8,588 nt of DNA, taken from the NCBI GenBank assembly GCA_964530215.1, contig CAZHAJ010000077.1:1-8588 (forward strand), given 5' to 3'. A program made the translations under genes and the position numbers. Positions 5,477 through 8,588 of this stretch are shown in pieces; position 1 is the first letter of the stretch; each line of letters opens with the position of its first letter. Below the pieces are notes generated by a model that did no database searches, had not been told where the DNA came from, and worked only from the letters and a program-made list of their open reading frames with translations. The stretch comes from JAAXTT01 sp964530215 (GTDB taxonomy: Bacteria; Bacillota; Desulfotomaculia; Desulfotomaculales; Desulfocucumaceae).

Positions 5477-6727
5477 TTAAGCTGTTTCTTCTTTTTTGCC
5501 CTTTCTATCCAAGGACACTATAAGGGGCTTATCTTTTTTAAGGATAACATCCTTGGTAATCACACATTTTGCAATATCCTGCCTGGAAGGAGCTTCATAC
5601 ATAATATCCAGCATGATATCCTCCAATATTGCCCGCAATCCTCTGGCCCCGGTTTTTCTGGTTAAGGCCTCCTGGGCCACTGCCTTTAATGCATCGGGCT
5701 GGAACTCAAGATCCACCTCATCCAGCTCAAAAAGCTTGCTGTACTGCTTAACCAAAGCATTCTTAGGCTCTGTCAGTATTCTCACCAAGGCATCGTCATC
5801 AAGGGCATCCAATGTAACAATAACCGGCAGACGACCTACAAACTCCGGAATCAAACCATATTTCAGCATATCCTCAGGTAAAATTTGCCTTAAGATATCG
5901 CCTATCTTCTTTTCCTTGTGGGTTTGAATATCTGCTCCGAAACCCATGGTCTTTTCGCCGATTCTGTTTTGAATAATCTTGTCAATGCCGTCAAAGGCTC
6001 CTCCACAAATAAACAGGATATTAGTGGTGTCTAACTGTATAAACTCCTGATGAGGGTGTTTTCTACCGCCCTGAGGGGGAACACTGGCCACGGTACCTTC
6101 CAGTATCTTTAACAGTGCCTGCTGGACGCCTTCACCCGAAACATCTCTGGTTATCGAAGGATTCTCGGATTTCCTGGCTATCTTATCGATCTCATCAATA
6201 TATACAATGCCCTTTTCAGCCTTTTCCACATCATAATCCGCTGCCTGGATAAGCTTCAGAAGGATATTTTCCACATCCTCCCCTACATATCCGGCCTCTG
6301 TAAGAGAGGTTGCATCAGCTATGGCAAAAGGCACATTTAAAAGGCGAGCCAATGTCTGAGCCAGTAATGTTTTACCACACCCTGTGGGGCCCATCATTAC
6401 AATATTACTCTTTTGCAGCTCAACATCATCAATCTTGCCACCCAGGTTGATCCTTTTATAATGGTTATAAACAGCCACCGACAAGGATTTTTTCGCATCA
6501 TTTTGCCCAATCACATACTGATCGAGAATAGCTTTTATTTCCTGTGGCTTAGGGATATCACTAAGATCAAGCCCAAGATCCTCATTTAGCTCTTCCTCGA
6601 TGATCTCATTGCAGAGCTCTATACACTCATCGCAAATATAAACCCCCGGGCCGGCCACCAATTTCTTAACCTGGTCCTGCAGTTTACCGCAAAAAGAACA
6701 CTTCAGTTGCCCCTTTTCGTTAAACAT
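5477..6727 (-). CDS. clpX: ATP-dependent Clp protease unfoldase subunit ClpX
   Basis: A 416-residue ClpX, the hexameric AAA+ unfoldase that recognises substrates and threads them into ClpP. The N-terminal zinc-binding domain has four cysteines at 10, 13, 32 and 35 (CSFC...CDEC). The AAA+ domain shows Walker A GPTGCGKT at 113-120, the pore loop GYVG at 146-149, Walker B VYIDEID ending near 181, the RKH loop at about 222-224, and the sensor-2 motif GARGLR near 361-366. The ClpP-docking tripeptide is MGF (about 261-263) in place of the common IGF/LGF. Start ATG 6725-6727 has GAGGTG well placed before it and gives the family-typical MFNEKGQLKCSFCGK. The ATG at 6743-6745, overlapping the clpP stop, has only poorly spaced AGGA and adds an atypical MKRGEV. 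It sits 17 nt after clpP in one operon. Confidence 0.98.
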   Translation of the reverse strand: MFNEKGQLKCSFCGKLQDQVKKLVAGPGVYICDECIELCNEIIEEELNEDLGLDLSDIPKPQEIKAILDQYVIGQNDAKKSLSVAVYNHYKRINLGGKIDDVELQKSNIVMMGPTGCGKTLLAQTLARLLNVPFAIADATSLTEAGYVGEDVENILLKLIQAADYDVEKAEKGIVYIDEIDKIARKSENPSITRDVSGEGVQQALLKILEGTVASVPPQGGRKHPHQEFIQLDTTNILFICGGAFDGIDKIIQNRIGEKTMGFGADIQTHKEKKIGDILRQILPEDMLKYGLIPEFVGRLPVIVTLDALDDDALVRILTEPKNALVKQYSKLFELDEVDLEFQPDALKAVAQEALTRKTGARGLRAILEDIMLDIMYEAPSRQDIAKCVITKDVILKKDKPLIVSLDRKGKKEETA

Positions 6728-6732
6728 TACTT

Positions 6733-6738
6733 CACCTC
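6733..6738 (-). promoter_or_regulatory. Shine-Dalgarno deciding the clpX start
   Basis: GAGGTG on the minus strand ends 5 nt before ATG 6725-6727 (GAGG is 7 nt away), which is good spacing. It lies inside the six extra codons that the upstream in-frame ATG (6743-6745) would add, which favours the downstream start. Confidence 0.8.
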
Positions 6739-6744
6739 TTTTCA

Positions 6745-7332
6745 TTACTTCCTAGGTTGGAAGACTTCATCAATGATACCATAGTCTTTTGATTCTTCAG
6801 CGGACATAAAATAGTCCCTGTCGGTATCCAAAGAAACTTTGTCCAAAGTTTGCCCTGTATGCTTAGATAGCAACTGGTTTAATACATCTTTCATGCGCAG
6901 GATCTCTCTGGCTTGAATATCAATATCAGTTGCCTGACCCTGAGCTCCTCCCATGGGCTGATGAATCATAATTCTGGCATTGGGGGTTGCAAAACGTTTC
7001 CCCTTAGAGCCTGCTGCCAGTAAAAATGCCCCCATACTGGCCGCCTGCCCCACACAAATGGTGGATACCGGGCATTTTACATACTGCATGGTATCATATA
7101 TAGCCATTCCGGCAGTAACCACGCCACCTGGGGAGTTAATGTACATTTGAATATCTTTTTCCGGATCCTCTGCCTCCAAAAAAAGCATTTGAGCTATGAT
7201 CAAATTTGCTACATGATCATCAATAGCTCCGCCGATTAATACTATTCTATCCTTTAACAGCCTGGAATAAATATCATACGATCTCTCGCCACGACTGGTC
7301 TGCTCAACAACTATGGGAACTAGAGTCGACAT
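6745..7332 (-). CDS. clpP: ATP-dependent Clp protease proteolytic subunit ClpP (S14)
   Basis: A 195-residue ClpP, the serine peptidase that forms the double-heptamer chamber fed by ClpX and by ClpC/ClpA-type ATPases. The catalytic triad is complete: Ser99 in GQAASMGA, His124 in IMIHQP and Asp173 in TDRDYFM, each one residue beyond the Bacillus numbering. The N-terminus LVPIVVEQTSRGERSYDIYSRLLKDRI (about 4-30) holds the axial loop and is typical. Start ATG 7330-7332 has GGAGGGG at 7340-7346 with 7 nt spacing. It lies 42 nt after tig and 17 nt before the chosen clpX start. In Bacillus subtilis clpP is elsewhere and tig is followed directly by clpX; a clpP between tig and clpX is the arrangement of many other bacteria, including E. 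coli. No CtsR or HrcA site is visible in the tig-clpP gap. Confidence 0.98.
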   Translation of the reverse strand: MSTLVPIVVEQTSRGERSYDIYSRLLKDRIVLIGGAIDDHVANLIIAQMLFLEAEDPEKDIQMYINSPGGVVTAGMAIYDTMQYVKCPVSTICVGQAASMGAFLLAAGSKGKRFATPNARIMIHQPMGGAQGQATDIDIQAREILRMKDVLNQLLSKHTGQTLDKVSLDTDRDYFMSAEESKDYGIIDEVFQPRK

Positions 7333-7374
7333 TATTCTTCCCCTCCAATTCTGGCTTCTACCAACATATTCTTA

Positions 7375-8588
7375 TCAGCTTTCCTTGGTGTCACCTGTTC
7401 CGGCTTTTACCGGGACAGATCTTTCCCCCAGCAGTTGAATAACCCTTTCTCTCAGCATACCTAATTTTATCATATCCAGCTGATCTTGAGCTTCAATTAT
7501 CTTTCTAATCATCTCTGGGTCTTGGTTCATTTCTTTACTCATCTTATTAATCTCTTCAGAAATTTCCTCTTCGGTTACCTCAAGTTTTTCTGCTTCAATA
7601 ATGGCATCCAGCACCAAGTTCTCCCTTACAGTGCCTTCGGCGTCTGGGCGAATTTTTTCCCTTAATTGCTCCTCTGTGGAGTTGGTATATGAAAGATATT
7701 TCTCCATATCAAAACCCTGGGTTGCCATGCGCTGACCCATATTATTAAACATTTCATCTACCCTAGCATCTATCATCTCCGCGGGGATATCCACTTTTGC
7801 ATTTTCCATAGCCATTGCCAGTGCCTTGCTGCGAACATAGTTTTGCTTTCTTGCCTCTGCAGCTTCCTTTAGCTTATTCACAACATCTTCCCTTAATTCC
7901 TCAAGGGTGTCAAACTCACTTATATCCTTTGCAAACTCATCATCCAAGGGTGAGAGTTCTTTACGCTTTAAAGATTTAACGGTAACGGTAAACACCGCCG
8001 GCTTTCCCGACAGTTCTTCATTTCCGTAGTCTTCCGGAAAGGTTACATTTATATCCCGAGTTTCGTTAATAGTCATACCCAATAACGCATCTTCAAAACC
8101 AGGAATAAAAGAATCGGAACCTATTTCCAAGGAATAATCCTGTGCCTGGCCGCCTTCAAAAGGTACACCGTCAATTTTCCCCTCAAAATCGATAACCGCC
8201 ATATCTCCTTTTTCAACGACTCCGTCGTCTTCAATGGTAATCAGCTTAGCATGGCGTTTCTGGAGACGTTCCAACTCATTTTGAACATCTTCATCGGTTA
8301 CCTCAACATCCATTTCTTCGATTTCAAGGTCAAAATACTGACCTAAGGTTACTTCAGGCTTAACAACTACTTTTGCTTTAAAAATTAATGACTTTCCGTC
8401 TTCCACCTGAACCATCTCAACTTCAGGCTGAGCCACCGGCTCTATGCCTGTTTCTTTGACTGCAGCCAAATAAGCACTTGGAAGAGCCATATCGATTGCT
8501 TCATCATATACAGCTTCCTTATTTATATAGCGCTCCATAACAACTCTAGGAGCTTTACCTTTTCTGAATCCCGGGATATTGACCTTTT
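7375..8588 (-). CDS. tig: Trigger factor (ribosome-associated chaperone), N-terminus missing at window edge
   Basis: Trigger factor binds the ribosome exit tunnel through protein L23 and shields nascent chains; its middle domain is an FKBP-like prolyl isomerase. 403 residues are visible. The frame stays open to the right edge, beyond the first internal ATG (8536-8538), and encodes KVNIPGFRKGKAPR, the ribosome-binding signature G-F-R-x-G-x-x-P, so the gene extends past 8588 with about 35-40 residues missing. The FKBP domain lies at about visible residues 123-210 (GDMAVIDFEGKIDG through IPGFEDALLGM). The rest is the helical C-terminal arm domain, ending in a short charged tail and TGA at 7375-7377. 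Expected full length, about 440, is normal. It is the first visible gene of the tig-clpP-clpX unit; its promoter is outside the window. Confidence 0.97.
   Translation of the reverse strand, partial: KVNIPGFRKGKAPRVVMERYINKEAVYDEAIDMALPSAYLAAVKETGIEPVAQPEVEMVQVEDGKSLIFKAKVVVKPEVTLGQYFDLEIEEMDVEVTDEDVQNELERLQKRHAKLITIEDDGVVEKGDMAVIDFEGKIDGVPFEGGQAQDYSLEIGSDSFIPGFEDALLGMTINETRDINVTFPEDYGNEELSGKPAVFTVTVKSLKRKELSPLDDEFAKDISEFDTLEELREDVVNKLKEAAEARKQNYVRSKALAMAMENAKVDIPAEMIDARVDEMFNNMGQRMATQGFDMEKYLSYTNSTEEQLREKIRPDAEGTVRENLVLDAIIEAEKLEVTEEEISEEINKMSKEMNQDPEMIRKIIEAQDQLDMIKLGMLRERVIQLLGERSVPVKAGTGDTKES

Noticed and set aside
5496..5927. 143-codon plus-strand open frame inside clpX
   Set aside because: Antisense shadow of a strongly conserved gene; its serine-rich composition is what the reverse frame of clpX codons gives. 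The other plus-strand frames in lonA, lonB and clpX are rejected likewise.
6728..6745. Upstream ATG (6743-6745) as the clpX start
   Set aside because: It lacks a properly spaced ribosome binding site and adds six residues not typical of ClpX, while the downstream ATG has GAGGTG at good spacing.

Overview
This window carries a compact protein quality-control cluster from a low-to-moderate GC Gram-positive bacterium, most likely an endospore-forming member of the Clostridia (Peptococcaceae/Desulfotomaculum-like). That placement is an inference. It rests on Firmicutes-type gene order, Bacillus-like ClpX, ClpP and Lon sequences, a LonB protease (a sporulation-associated family), a candidate sigma-F promoter, strong GGAGG ribosome binding sites, and short heptamer repeats between genes. 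All six recognised genes lie on the minus strand, so transcription runs from high to low coordinates: tig (5' end cut by the window edge), clpP, clpX, lonB, lonA, ysxC.

The layout suggests three transcription units. The first is tig-clpP-clpX. Its gaps are 42 and 17 nt, and it ends about 130 nt past clpX at a strong hairpin plus U-run (5305-5345). The second is lonB alone. A sigma-F-like promoter (5170-5199) precedes it, and a GC-rich hairpin (3357-3388) follows it. The third is lonA-ysxC, joined by an ATGA stop/start overlap. No convincing terminator is seen between ysxC and the window edge. That 225-bp end instead holds two different heptamer tandem arrays.

Trigger factor receives nascent chains at the ribosome exit. 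ClpX unfolds tagged or native substrates and feeds them to the ClpP tetradecamer. LonA degrades misfolded soluble proteins. LonB is a membrane-anchored Lon lacking the large N-terminal substrate domain, and is forespore-associated in Bacillus. YsxC is an essential GTPase of 50S ribosome assembly. The cluster therefore joins protein birth (ribosome assembly, folding) to protein destruction.

The protein content is conventional, and I see no new enzyme system. The less ordinary signals are between genes: the sigma-F-like element with a perfect dyad over its -10 region, a heptamer repeat family (ATTCTGG) found at two sites 5 kb apart with a shared 25-nt identical core, and a second heptamer array (AGCTATC) running off the left edge. 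I also revise two start codons (lonB to 5114, clpX to 6727) and extend tig to the right edge.
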